64,000 bases of DNA from Hyaloscypha bicolor E (lineage: Eukaryota; Ascomycota; Leotiomycetes; Helotiales; Hyaloscyphaceae), in NCBI RefSeq assembly GCF_002865645.1, contig NW_020194691.1:1612001-1676000 (forward strand). The letters are read 5' to 3'. The translations under genes were made by a program, and so were the position numbers. Below the pieces are notes generated by a model. The model ran no database searches. It saw nothing but the letters and a program-made list of their open reading frames with translations, and was not told the DNA's origin. Positions 1-10,885 of this stretch are shown here, one piece after another; within the stretch, counting starts at the first letter, position 1; each line of letters starts with the position of its first letter.

Positions 1-91
1 AAGCAGACCATCTTCTGGCAGTGTGTTGCGAGTCACGCCACGAAGTCAAGCAGCGGGTGGTAATCAGCAAATCCAGGAGAACGACGGTTTA

Positions 92-456
92 ATGGCCGAC
101 CGAACGAACTTGAACGCAGCGATCGAGAAATTCCACTTCCAATTACTCATGCGAGCCTACAACAGCGAAGACGTGTTCTATGTTGCCCTTCATCACCTCC
201 AAGCGAACTGGCCAGGAATGTTCAACAAAGTCATGAATACTACAAGATGCACAGTATGTGTTTTTTCATCTGTGTCTCAATCTAAGAGCACATTCTCTAA
301 ATAATGCTGACGGTCAATTATCAGACGCCTATGGAGCCGAGGCGTCGAAAATTCCATAGCTCAAGGGCCAAAACAAGCCCACCCCAAGTGGCAGCAATCA
401 AAATGAACTCAAAAATAGTGCTCAGAACAACTGCGGCAGCCGAATTAGCAATCTAG
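92..456 (+). CDS. possible two-exon fragment, function unknown
   Basis: An ATG at 92 opens a frame of amphipathic, coding-looking sequence (residues such as IEKFHFQLLMRAY and LHHLQANWPGMF). A good donor (GTATGT) lies at 254 and an acceptor (TATCAG) ends at 324. Joining 92-253 to 325-456 gives a 97-residue product ending at TAG 454-456. I do not recognise the family. The gene may begin upstream of the window, because the frame is already open from base 23. The second exon is less convincing than the first. The sequence that follows at 430-700 reads like decayed coding DNA, so this may be the surviving part of a pseudogene. Low confidence. Confidence 0.3.
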
Positions 457-1217
457 GGTTTGACGAGGCAATCATCGAAACACTATGCTGGCTACTGACG
501 ATGAGCTCTGGAAGGAGTTCAAACAATGTTGAAGGCTCCTCAAGAGCTGGGCAGACCGAACAAGATATGTCGGCTATATCACTACTTTTCATGAAGAATT
601 ATGATGGCCATACGAAGGCTTGTGTTGAAGGTCCCAGCAGCAGGGCTAGTTTTCGCAAGAAAACAACGGCGCAACCGTGTGCAATAGCCTAGCCATGATT
701 CCTCTCTAGCTGGACAGCAGATGCAACAACAAGATGGCCGAGACGGCGGTTCTCCTGTTTCCTTCGCTCAGCAAGGAAGCGTTGAAGGTTTAACAGGCAG
801 CATCTCTGGTGATGCCAAGACTACTCTCTGGAAGAGCCTTTGCGCTGGCCCAGAGTTGAGCTTGGCATGGATTCTGACTTAGAGGAGTTCTGCCATTATG
901 CAGCAGATGGTAGCTTCGTGGCACGAGGAGGAGCGGGTGGAGCCGGGTATGAACTGCTCTGGCATCTTGGATACACCATAATGAGCTGGTTGAAGCGCAC
1001 CGAGGAAATGGGGTTGAGACTTGGTGGTGGGAAATCCGACTCTAGAGATGGCGGGGAAAGAAGTTTGTTGGTGATAGAGAAGAGCAGTGATTTTGAGGAC
1101 AACTTCGAGTCTACTGAGGTCGAAGAAGGAGCTGCTTTCGAGCGCATGGAGGTTGAGGCTTCTGCTGAGACCGACATGGAAGACGCTCTAGAGAGAATGG
1201 AGCTTGACTCTGCTTAG
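430..1217 (+). pseudogene. decayed coding sequence plus open frame with acidic C-terminus
   Basis: At about 500-620 one frame reads DELWKEFKQC, a stop, then RLLKSWADRTRYVGYITTFHEEL. This is protein-like but interrupted by TGA codons that could derive from TGG or CGA. From ATG 867 to TAG 1217 a 116-residue open frame is rich in Glu, Asp, Ser and Met (ending ERMELDSA) with no recognised domain. I infer an old gene damaged by point mutation. The 867-1217 frame could be a surviving exon or chance. Confidence 0.22.
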
Positions 1218-2892
1218 TTGGCTTACAAGGGATGCAGGGCGCTTTAAAGTCAAGGCATTAAGCGCTGCCTTGTAAGACAGTAGCAAAAACCAAGTATTTG
1301 AATCGGTAGTTCCTCTCTTGCCGGGGATCCAGAAACCATGGACATTATTCATGACCCCTTCGTTGGTACCTCAGCCAAGCCAAAGTCCGAGGCAAAGTTT
1401 TCAGCCATTGCAAGCTCCTTTGTAGCTTTGATCAGAACTTGGGTTCTCTTTCCTCGACCAATAGAGGCAACAAGTAGTACATAGCCAACAAAGGGATTTA
1501 TCAAACCTTTGACTTTGAGCATACCGGTGATAGTGATGAGTTTTGCTACTCATGTTCACAGTGAGCACGACGAAAGTATGTATTTCAAGCCCACTGTTCT
1601 GTCTAACAAAAGATGTTCTGACGAAAGCAACAGTTGAAGTCTCTTTCAGTTCCAGTGGCTCTGGTCCCATCCGACCCTTCAACATTGCCAGCGGTCCAGG
1701 TGGAAACTGGGACGGTTTCATCGCAGATCTTGCAGCCCAATTTCATCCTAACACCGGCCACTTCCTGGTCATCTTCCAGCTGCGTGCAATATCCGGCTTC
1801 TTGTCGCACCAGACCCGACAATAAGAAGGCTCTGGCGAGACGACAGGAAGTTAGTATAAAGAGAGAATACACAAAAAGGGACGGGTCACTTTTAGCGACA
1901 TGCTTGATCTTCCTGTGAGTCCAGAACAGGGTAGCGACGGACCAACAATCAAGAAGGAGGCCCACTCCACTCTCGTCCCATGTCATGCATTTTGTATTAG
2001 AGGGAGTTTGGCTGATGATGTTTGTCTCTGTACACAACACAATCATGTACTATAGATGCGACGAATAATAAATGATTGCCATCAGACTTTCTGAGATAGA
2101 GGTGAAGAAGCGACGAGAATAACTAGTCCTGTATGAGGCAGCAGAGCCACAGGGTATCCTTCCAAATCAAAAGTGACCCTTATCTTGAATCAGTAAACCA
2201 TACAATCTAACAGCCAAACTTCAATTCCTCACCATTTGACACATTCTCCTGTCCATTCCTCAAAGCTGGAGCCCATTCATTTGGCATGTTAGGTGTCAGA
2301 AAAATCATGCTCTCTGTGCCGATGTCAGCTTTAAGTTAGGCGGTGAAATAGGGGCATCTCGCTTAAAAGCGGTTGCCGTCGGTCACTTCGGGGACAGCCC
2401 CTGAGAATGTCAACAACGGAATTATTGCAGCTCTTTTGGTTACAAATACTGATTTCAAGCGCGCACGTACCAAACCAAGATCCGAGGATTCTTTCCTGTG
2501 TCTATGGAATTGCATAGCGCAGTTTGGACTCGAATTTCGCATCTTGAACCCACCGCTACCATCAACTCCAGGATCTGCACGACCTCTGGTCCCGATGCCT
2601 ATCGCAGCTTAACCGCCCGCCCAGCAATTATTTCGTAACATTTAACAACAACAATTATCTCAAGTCAGACCAGTTAAGTGATTGAGGCATGAGTCTGTAT
2701 TGGCTATTTAGGTCTTCGGAATACCAAGGGGCGCAATGTGCGTTCAAATCTCGAACCACGAAAACCATCGCCAACATCATCGCTTGAACGCTATCGCCCA
2801 ATGAGCAAATTTGTTGGAAAATATACATTAGCAGAGGCAATTCTCTACTCTCTAGAGTATATCTATCCATCCAGAGCACGGTCAAATCTCTG
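1218..2892. other. no gene recognised
   Basis: Balanced composition. The open frames are short, overlap on both strands and show no domain, consistent splice pattern or repeat structure. I see no RNA gene, terminal repeats or tandem arrays here. Confidence 0.4.
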
Positions 2893-3242
2893 TCAAAAAC
2901 CAAGGTTTTGACGGCCCGCCGGAGATGACAAAAGTGACCATCTCTTCCAAAGGACATCTGGAGGAGCCTTCCATTTGGAATGGTTCATCGGGGGCTGGCC
3001 ATCCAACAGCCCACACCCCTTCACAGACTTGTCCATGGCTTGACCGGGGACGATGATGGGCTTGAGTGCGCGGCCCTCAGCAATGGTGAAGTAGGTCTTG
3101 CCCCGCTCCCCGAAGGGCATCGGGAGCTCGGATGCGAGAAACGCCTTGTCGCCTACTTCCTTGAACTTCCGTATACCAAAGATTTTAAGAGCTGCGAGAC
3201 CGCGATCAGCAGTCCACTTCTCTGGCTTCTTCTCAGTCTGGA
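2893..3242 (-). CDS. terminal exon of an unrecognised gene
   Basis: On the minus strand a pyrimidine-rich acceptor (TTTCTTTCCAG) is followed from 3242 by a frame open to TGA at 2893-2895. It encodes about 115 residues with natural codon choice and composition (for example KIFGIRKFKEVGDKAFL, FTIAEGRALKPIIVPGQ, QPPMNHSKWKAPPDVLW). I do not recognise a family. Upstream, to about 3560, other frames on the same strand also look coding (IYYLEVTNAV, IRWFPEFDEVIQ) but are cut by stops, so the gene may be broken. It is supported only by reading-frame quality and the splice acceptor. Confidence 0.35.
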
Positions 3243-5839
3243 CTGGAAAGAAATTCCATGGTCAGGGGGGTGTGATCAATTTAAGGATTGAGCGGAGGGT
3301 GGTGCTGTAAGCAATAGAGTAGCCTTGTTGTTACGATCTTCTGAGGCTAAGCCGCGCTTCTTTAGGCGCTCTACCATTGAAACCATTGCCCAGTGCCTCG
3401 CCATATATATTATCGCAGACAAGGGCTTTGAATAACTTCATCGAACTCAGGGAACCAGCGAATGGACTTTGAAGGACGGACCGCGTTCGTGACTTCGAGG
3501 TAATAGATATATGTAAGCGACTTTCGGCTCATCCCAGGACTCTGCGTGTATGGCTTTGGAGTGTTGTGAACATCATAGCTCTTCTTTCGAAGATTGACTT
3601 TGGAGATTGTGTTTTGGCACGCCGAATTAACATGCCATCAAGAGCCCTGGTCCGCTTCTTGAACTTCTCAACCTCTGCAGCCCTGTATATACGCCAGTCA
3701 GCCAAGTGCTCTTTATTTGATTTAATGCTTCAATACAACACTGAGAGGACTGACTTATTCCGGACGCTGAACTGTTTGAGGTATGGAGAAAGGGACTTTA
3801 GAATTGGAAGACCTCTTTGCCTCTTTTGCAACTCCTTGCTGCTTTTCCCAGAGGCGTATCTCTGTAATTGCTGGCTTGAGTGCCTCCCGATTGATCTTTC
3901 CCCTCTCTCCCTCGCATGCGGCCCAATTTTGTGCAAGACACCCATCATCTTTTGCCTGATCGAGTCTCCTCTTTCCGCTGCGCACTCGGTTGAGGCATTT
4001 TCAAGTACCGCAAAATATTGTTAGAGGAGTTGCTCCTTATTGTCGTGAAGCCAATCCATATACAGTACAGTACATTGCCCTTCGGAATGCGATGGAAGAT
4101 TTTGGACTCTTGATGATCTTGCCAATGAAGACCAGAGTGTCTTTCAGTAAATGTCAGAAAATAGTTTACCAAAATTGATCCAATGCACCGGAAACTCCCA
4201 ACCCAAGATTGAGGAAACAACGAATACCTTCCACTTCGCGGAAACCTCGTCGTTTATGTCGATGTACTCAGAGAAGCGCAAGTCGCTTCAGACTGGAGGC
4301 CTGCGCGCTGATAAGAAAGAGAAGCAGCCATGGCTAATTTGTTAATGGAGTGCATGTCCGAGAGGCAGGCATGCAGCTTTTGCGAGGATGGGGAGGGAAC
4401 CGTTGCTAGCGAGTTTGTTGGGGTCCGGCTAGCCCCAGTTGCAAGCTTTGATGGTACCCCAACGTCCAAGGAGAGGCTTCATCCATGGTCGAGTGTTATA
4501 TATTCAGTTAGCGGTCGATATATTCATCCGTGTTTTCGAGGCTTCGCAGAAAATTGATGTTGCTCTCGACTCCTGCAATAGCAGCCGGGTACTAAGCCTC
4601 GAAGGATCTTCTCTAGTGCTGTTCATGGATGGATCTACCAAGCTTGCAAGGAATTTTTAATGTCTTACGGTAAGGCAGCTTAAGGTAGTTGTGTTTGTGA
4701 TTAATACTTTCTCTTTGAGTGAACGAATTGTTGTGACTTCATAATAAAGAGGCGTGAGGGGAGGTAGGTGGGATGACGGGTCTGCATCACTAGTCAGCCA
4801 TGTTCGACGGCGATTGGGTTAATATAAGTTGCCTACTCGGCTACTTTAGGAGAGTAGAGCTTACGAATAGAGTAGAGTTGAGCATTCCTTCACCACCTCA
4901 TCTTAACATTAGTCTGAGAGTCTCAGTATTAATAGAACGACAGGCAGTGAATATCATCCCTTCAGAAGAGTTCGCTCTCGACTTACCACTACGCAGCTTT
5001 ACGAATCTGTTTCTCTTGGTCTCCTGCGGATCTTTGATGTGTACGAAGAAGTCTGTTGTCGCGAGAAATTGCCGCAGTTCGAAGAAGATGGCTCTTGTAT
5101 TGGAAGAATTGTCTGTCAGTCCGGGAAATCTGTCTGCAAGAACGAATTAGTTTCTTGTGAAATGCTATGCTCAGTGCGTTTAACTTACGTTTTCCCTCGA
5201 GCTGGCAGACCAACGAGTATGTTGAGTCTCGTGTGAAAGGGTCCTCCATGAAGAATCATGAATTTCGGGCAACACCAAACCAGGGAGCTGCTCGAGAGGA
5301 GCTTCCTCAAAGGAGTGGGGGGACATCCCCAGTGGATTGGTCATCCAAGCAGGCCGCTGCACGAGATCGGGTTAGAAAACTGCAGACAGTTGTGCTCGAC
5401 ACATGGACTTACTTTTTGTCTCCTTAAAAGAGGTTGGGACGTCGCCTAGGTGAATACGAAATAGCATTTCGTAAATGAGACAGATCCTAAGACGGAGTCT
5501 AGCCGCAAGATCGGAACAGTCTCTTGTGCAACTCTGTGCTTGGTCTCCCTGACTTGCTATTCAGTCCAAGCGGAAGAGTGCTCATGATACCGTACTGCAG
5601 AGCCGTGAAGGAGCCGTCAGCCCTCCTACAGTAACGTGGAGAGTTAGCGGTACTACCGCTGTCTCAGAGGTGCTGAATGTCAGCGCATCCTTCGGCACTG
5701 TAACCAATCTCATTCACCGTGCTCTCGACAACTTCTTCTTCTGTGAAAATATTGCCTTCATTTTCCTTCTCCGTCATCCACGTGAGCACTCGACACGTTC
5801 TCAGCATGTGTGATTTCGCCAGCGAGAGTTAACCTTGGA
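3243..5839. other. no intact gene recognised
   Basis: Only short overlapping frames occur. The longest, 3566-4024 plus, has 152 codons from a non-ATG start, is Cys/Leu-rich and has no domain I can name. The minus strand at 3755-4220 carries Lys/Arg/Gln-rich frames that look like degenerate coding DNA. No repeats with defined ends were seen. Confidence 0.35.
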
Positions 5840-6877
5840 GTTATTGCAGAAGGAGAGGCTGCTGGTAGCGCGGATAATGGTTCCGGAATGAATCAGTGAA
5901 GCAGCGAATATGATTTGTAGTGGAATCAGTGACTACTGCTGGTTTGTATGGGAGGAGATTAGTGTTGGGGTAAACACTGGAGTGGAGAGCGTGTGTGATT
6001 TTAACCTGCCGAGCCACCTGAAGACATGGCAGCATCGGCGTGTTAGGCTTCGATGGCGACTGTGGACTGCTTGCAAATAGTCTAACCTCTTCTGCAGATG
6101 ATTTCGCGCAATCTGAATCTAGCCCAACTTCGAGACATAAGCAGGAGATAACAAGATCGAAGTCATATTGTTAGATGTAGTCTTGACCATGACAGACGCC
6201 AAGCCGTCTTGGCCGAATGTGATGAAGCCATGCAAATATGTCCACCCTAGGAGGCAGAGCCGGATGCATGAGCTTGGCCGTTGGAGGAGGTGCCAAAAGA
6301 AAGAGCTTCGCCGCCAAAGGCAGATTGAAGACCCAGGAGAGTTGTAGAAAGTGAAGGCCAAACTCATCTTGGGCTTGCCACCCCATAGTGGTTTCTTGCG
6401 GGCAACCGTGCCATTCTCGATCTAATAGAGCACAACGCACGTTCAAATTATTGCAGTTGAATCACACATAGTCAGATCTTCGACCTAGCTGTCCAGTCTG
6501 CCTCGTAGTTAAGGGGAAGTCGAGAGGCGGCGCTGCGCCTTTGAAGAAGAGCTTCGTAGTAGGTTGCAATTCGCAGAAGATTGCATGTAGATCTTTGCAC
6601 GTGCGTCTCTGAATAGTATCAGATATGTTGAACATAATAGGCTTGGTTTTGGACATTACCAAACTACAGTAGCCGTGGTGTAGCAGACGCGTAGGATGAA
6701 ACTGACCGAAATGACTGCCAATGGTGCTAGTTCTCGTTCTTTGCAAGTCTCGGGTCCCTTGAAGAGCTCAGAGCTATTTTGAGACCTGGGCTGTGGACCC
6801 TCTGGCACCGGAGATGAATTGCGGGATGCGGAGCTGTTCAAGGAAGGAAAGAAGCGTAGGGAGCAAAGTAAAGTCAT
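5840..6877 (-). pseudogene. possible degraded multi-exon gene, unknown product
   Basis: Reading leftward from an ATG at 6877, several consecutive frames look protein-like. They are a Ser/Pro-rich start (SSPVPEGPQPRSQNSS), then KTKPIMFNISDTIQRRTCKDLHAIF, then ENGTVARKKPLWGGKPKMS leading into an aromatic and hydrophobic stretch, and finally SSAEEVRLFASSPQSPSKP. They are in different frames, and only some joints carry plausible GT-AG introns. This could be a real gene with several introns or a relic. No domain was recognised. Confidence 0.25.
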
Positions 6878-7656
6878 GTGACCGAATTAGGAGAGGGAAG
6901 ATCGAGGGCGCAAGAATGAAGAAGATGCCGGAGATCTAAAATTGGGCGAGGAGGGGATGGAGTGGGGGCGAAGTTATGGCGAGTGGAAGAATGAGTGGAC
7001 GAGTATGTTTCAACTTGCCTCCTACATCTGCTCTCAAGCATACTGAGTCCGATACCGGTCCAACTGCCCTAAAGTAACAATCACCGCCTGATGTCATTCT
7101 CAAGCATTGTTTGCAAAAATTAGGAAGGCATAGTACATCAGATAACCCTTATTTCGCATGCACATTAGTGATTTTATCTTTGTTTGATGCACTTTTTGTA
7201 AAGTTCTCCTGTATGTACCAAACATCAACCAGAAAAATTATCATAGAAATAGGACAACCACCTTTGCACACTAACCTCAAACTCAAGCTGTTCAAGTAAA
7301 GTTTTGAGGTAAAAGATAGCCTAGAAGGATTTAAGAGGCATCTCTGTTCACCAACTTCAATTGTTTTCATGCTATAAAGGATATAAAGACAACTTCTCCA
7401 AAGGCAGATTAATAAACTCCTTAACATCACTTTACCATATTTTCTCTGAGAGGAGTATTCATTCATTGCGGCTTCAGCAGACGAGGCTGGCAACCAGCCC
7501 GATCTCTCGCTTCGCAATCGCATTTAAAGATTCTTTTCTCCAAAGTGAACGGCACCCGTCCTCTTCTTGAACATCTACTTCCATAGTCTTACCAAGACAA
7601 CAATCATCAAAAGCCACACACCTACCACACAAGAAGTTCTACGACCTACAGTGTCT
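6878..7656. other. intergenic, upstream of the 7657 gene
   Basis: Moderately AT-rich sequence without a convincing gene. A pyrimidine-rich, CA-rich leader at about 7560-7656 precedes the ATG of the following gene, as is usual for fungal 5-prime leaders. Confidence 0.4.
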
Positions 7657-8264
7657 ATGGCTGCACAGGCTACGCCGTCCACCTTTGTCTCCTATAATGG
7701 TCCTCTCGCAGTTGACGCAAACCAGCCCAGCGGCCCGCCGTCGAGTCCTCCTGCATCAACCGCACCAGAGGGATATGCATACAACAAGCGGGGAGAGCTG
7801 GTGAAGAAGACGCCTCGCCGCCCATACGGGTACGTACTGTCCATCACTCAAGTTTACGCTGACTGATTCAAACAACTAGAGGACGACGCGAGTATGGAGT
7901 TCGTATTACAAAGGTCACCGAGGATCAGTTGAGGAGAATCCGTCCAGGTTACGACTTGATGCCGCTTCCTATCTTCAAAAACAAACCTCAAGGAGCAGGC
8001 GCCCAGGTTCGATTGCTTGATGAGGAGATTGGTCGGCTGGAGGCTCTTTTACAGAAGCGCTTGTTTCCTATCGGGATGAAGAATCTAGACAAGGCAAAGA
8101 GGGAGGAGGCACAGATGAGAATGAAGTTGATGTTAGATATGAAGAGAAAGGGTCTCAACGTCCATACCAAGGAGGCTCGGGAGAAATTGGCTTGGGTAGG
8201 ACAGCATGGAAGAGATCTTCAGAGGTTGGCTCAGGCAGGACTGAATGGAGGAGATCTTCAATGA
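7657..8264 (+). CDS. small unrecognised family protein, copy 1 (185 aa)
   Basis: Two exons, 7657-7829 and 7880-8264, flank a 50-nt intron (donor GTACGT, acceptor ACTAG). The product has 185 residues. The start is the first ATG after the leader; the longer frame begins with a non-ATG codon. The N-terminal 37 residues are Ala/Pro/Ser-rich. The motif PEGYAYNKRGEL follows at 38-48, then the intron, then REYG...LRRIRPG, and a basic, probably helical C-terminus with KRKGLNVHTKEAREKL. The same order of motifs and the intron position recur in the genes at 10135-10885 and 8735-9440, so this is a real paralogous family. No signal peptide or membrane segment is visible. I do not recognise a known domain; function unknown. 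Confidence 0.72.
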
Positions 8265-8734
8265 AGTCTACAAGTTCCTGAAACACTGGGCTCTTTGGGG
8301 ATAACACATCGACAGAAAGGGGATTGTACATGAATAGATTCTGTTTTTACAGCATAGAATACTGATCTCCTCTCCTCCATATCGATGGTTAGACCATATT
8401 GAGACTTTGGGACGTGACACTAAGATGCTCGAGCCAAGAATTGCTATTGTGTGGCTGTTGATGTTATAGAATAATCCTTGTATAACGGTATGCTGGAACT
8501 AAGATATGTCACTGCAGCATTGAAAACTTGAGATCACTTCACAGTAAGGAATTCAGAGAAGGCAAAGATTGGGTTGGGATTCTTGTATTCTCCTGGGTGC
8601 TAGCACCCTTATGGTATTTCCCACGGTATCACCCTCCATTTATCAGCGACTATTCAACACTATGTGGCCCAATCTTCTAGTGTTCTAATAGGCTTCAGAA
8701 CAATCCCTCAAAATCCCCAGCAGTCATTTGTCTC
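8265..8734. other. intergenic between convergent family members
   Basis: This spacer lies between the 3-prime ends of copy 1 (plus) and copy 2 (minus). It holds no open frame of note and no repeat. Confidence 0.45.
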
Positions 8735-9440
8735 TCATCGTCCTCCAGTCTGCGCGAGATGAAGGCCCTCGAGAGCTTTCTTCTTTCGCGTGCTCTCGCC
8801 TTTCTCCATGAGATCTTCCACCATATCATGCCTACGCGCTACCGACGTAGCACTAGCTAGAAACTCTTCATTCTTGAGTGTCTTCTCCATAAGTTTGATC
8901 AAACGAAGTCCGTTTTGCTCCCTGTATTCATTGATCTTGACGATCTCCGATGTGCTGCAATTAATGCGTGTCTTTGCACGTGTAGGGTTCTTTCAGAAGA
9001 CCTCTTGGCGATGTTGGAGAGTCCCCGGTCGGATAAAGCCGAACTCGCGCTCAGTAATCCAAACCTGAGGGAGACCATACGTTGTTGCATGTCTAGATTG
9101 TTCGAGTTAGTTTTTCTAGATTCAAGGTTGAGGTCCAAGTCCGAGGTTAAATATTCGACGATTTTGGAAAAACAAACTTTGTCGGTGGCCCACATTTCTT
9201 TGAGCTTGCCTCAATTATTGTAGTAGTATCCTTATTTGGGTTCCGGGCGAGTTGCTGCGGGAACCGAAACGACGGTAGCATCGATGGTTGGGTCAGCGGC
9301 GATCGGGGCTGTGAAGACGGGAGAAGCAGCATTCAGGGCAACAATATTGTGAGCAGTTGTAAAATGTGCTGCAATGTGCTGCAATAATGGGGACCGAATG
9401 CGGTGAGGAACTGTGTTGGGTTGGGTTGAACAGCTTATTG
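8735..9440 (-). pseudogene. small unrecognised family, copy 2, inactivated
   Basis: The minus strand reads PEPK, stop, GYYYNN, stop, GKLKE up to an intron. After the intron it reads WITEREFGFIRPGTLQHRQEVF, then a stop, then KNPTRAKTRI and on to KGESTRKKKALEGL and a terminal TGA at 8735-8737. It aligns motif for motif with the neighbouring genes. The three in-frame stops are TAA where a sister has GAT, TGA where the sister has CGG, and TGA in the second exon where the sister has GCG or similar. The two TGA codons are explained by C-to-T change from CGA. Near the 5-prime end the 10-mer AATGTGCTGC is repeated at 9363-9382, and the frame is lost upstream of it. The start is not definable. Confidence 0.68.
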
Positions 9441-10134
9441 AGGGTCTTCATTGTCTCCGTGGATATTGGCACGGTGCGAGGAGACGCGGCGGTTATGTAC
9501 GGACTAAATATGTGAGTTGCTATAGGAATAGAAACGTAATATTACAAGGATGCAGTGTAGACTCACCATTTTGTGCGAGTTGGACGCCGTTGCAGTTCAG
9601 TATCTTGGTTTTGGCTTGCGAGTCGAGGTTGTTTGGAAAGGATGGAGGATAGTTGCAGTTTTGGCAGGTCATTCATCCACATACACCAAGTGAGAGACAA
9701 CTCGATGCTCTAACACTGGAACTTAAAAGTTTCCTAAATTTCTAAATTTCAAGTGGATGCCGCGCACTAAGTTTAGCGTGGCCAGCAGGATTAATCTAAC
9801 AGAAGTGATGTCATTTATCAAGCAATACTACTGAAGATTTTGAGAGATTGCTCTCAACGCTGTCAGAAGAATAGGGACAATATCGATATGATCTGATGTC
9901 AAGCACCAGCCAATTAGCACCATTAGACTTCCTTAGATGTTTTAAGAGAGCTTGGAATGGTCGCCTGTATACTTAGGTGAAATTGGACTACCGAAGGAAT
10001 TACAAGGCATTGTTTAAAAATCTCAATGAACAGTGTTTTCTTTTCTTCATCTTTTCATCTTTTTTTCTTTCAACGTCTCAATTGCCCTCTACTCTCCTGG
10101 AACAATCTTCTTCCCCAGTCCTCAGTCAACTAGC
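9441..10134. other. intergenic between copies 2 and 3
   Basis: Mixed composition, with a T-rich stretch at about 10035-10070 just beyond the 3-prime end of copy 3. No gene recognised. Confidence 0.4.
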
Positions 10135-10885
10135 TCAACCGTTGTGATCTAAGTCCCTCCGAGCTTCCTTCGTACGGGTTGACTGGCCTTTGCTCTTCAT
10201 ATGCTCAACTACCTTACGGCGGTGTTCAGCCTGCGGCGCCTTGTGCTGAAAGTTCAAGTCTTTCAAAATCCTCTCCGAAGTAACGACCCGCTTTCCTCCG
10301 TGGACCTGTCTGTATTTATTCAACTCCTCCCTCTCCCCCATAGACAACCAGATGCGAGCGTTGGATCGGGAAGGGTCTTTGGCGAACACGCTTTGGCGCT
10401 GGTTGAGGGTGCTTGGTCGCAGGTAGTTGAGTTCAGCTTCAGTAATGAGAGTCTGAAGCATTCCGAATTCCTTCCTCTGACTAGATTACCAAGTCAATCA
10501 ATTTGAGTGTCCCAGTCTGTTGTTGTGCGATGAAAAGGTTGCGAAATACATACCTCGTCGGTGGGTTATGCTTTTTGAGGTTACCCCGATTGTTGTAGTA
10601 ATAGCCATCAGGCGCTGGAGGACGCGAGAGAAGAGCTTGATTACCGACATCGGCACCGACTTGAGCACCGACTTGAGACCTGGCTTGAGGAGCGGAGACA
10701 GGAGCGGTGGCAGTGGAAACTTGAACAGTAATAAGAACAGTTGCAGGACCTGACGCGACAACAGGACCGAATGCAACTTGAAAAGTTGTGAGGTCGGGGG
10801 ATGTGTCTTGGGCAAACTACTACTGTTAATAGCTGGGGCAAGAAGCATGGAGATTGCATACCACATTGTCCATGTTAGAGGCCAT
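10135..10885 (-). CDS. small unrecognised family protein, copy 3 (210 aa)
   Basis: Three exons on the minus strand: 10885-10862, 10816-10554 and 10480-10135. The introns are 45 nt (GTATGC...AG) and 73 nt (GTATGT...CTAG). The product has 210 residues. A short first exon encodes MASNMDNV. A hydrophobic Ala/Val/Pro-rich N-terminal half follows, then GYYYNNRGNLKK at 79-90, the conserved intron, RKEFG, LNYLRPST, and a basic C-terminal segment with MKSKGQSTRTKEARRDL. The second acceptor could instead lie six bases downstream, which would remove two residues. The intron in the same place after the YYYNNRG block, and the shared TKEAR tail, tie it to the 7657-8264 gene. No known domain; function unknown. 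Transcribed toward the pseudogene copy 2. Confidence 0.72.

Noticed and set aside
896..1177. 93-codon minus frame opposite the 867-1217 frame
   Set aside because: Ser/Pro-rich antisense shadow of an acidic plus-strand frame; no domain.
2735..2765. GTTCAAATC resembling the T-loop of a tRNA
   Set aside because: The flanking five-base stems do not pair, and no acceptor or anticodon arm could be found.
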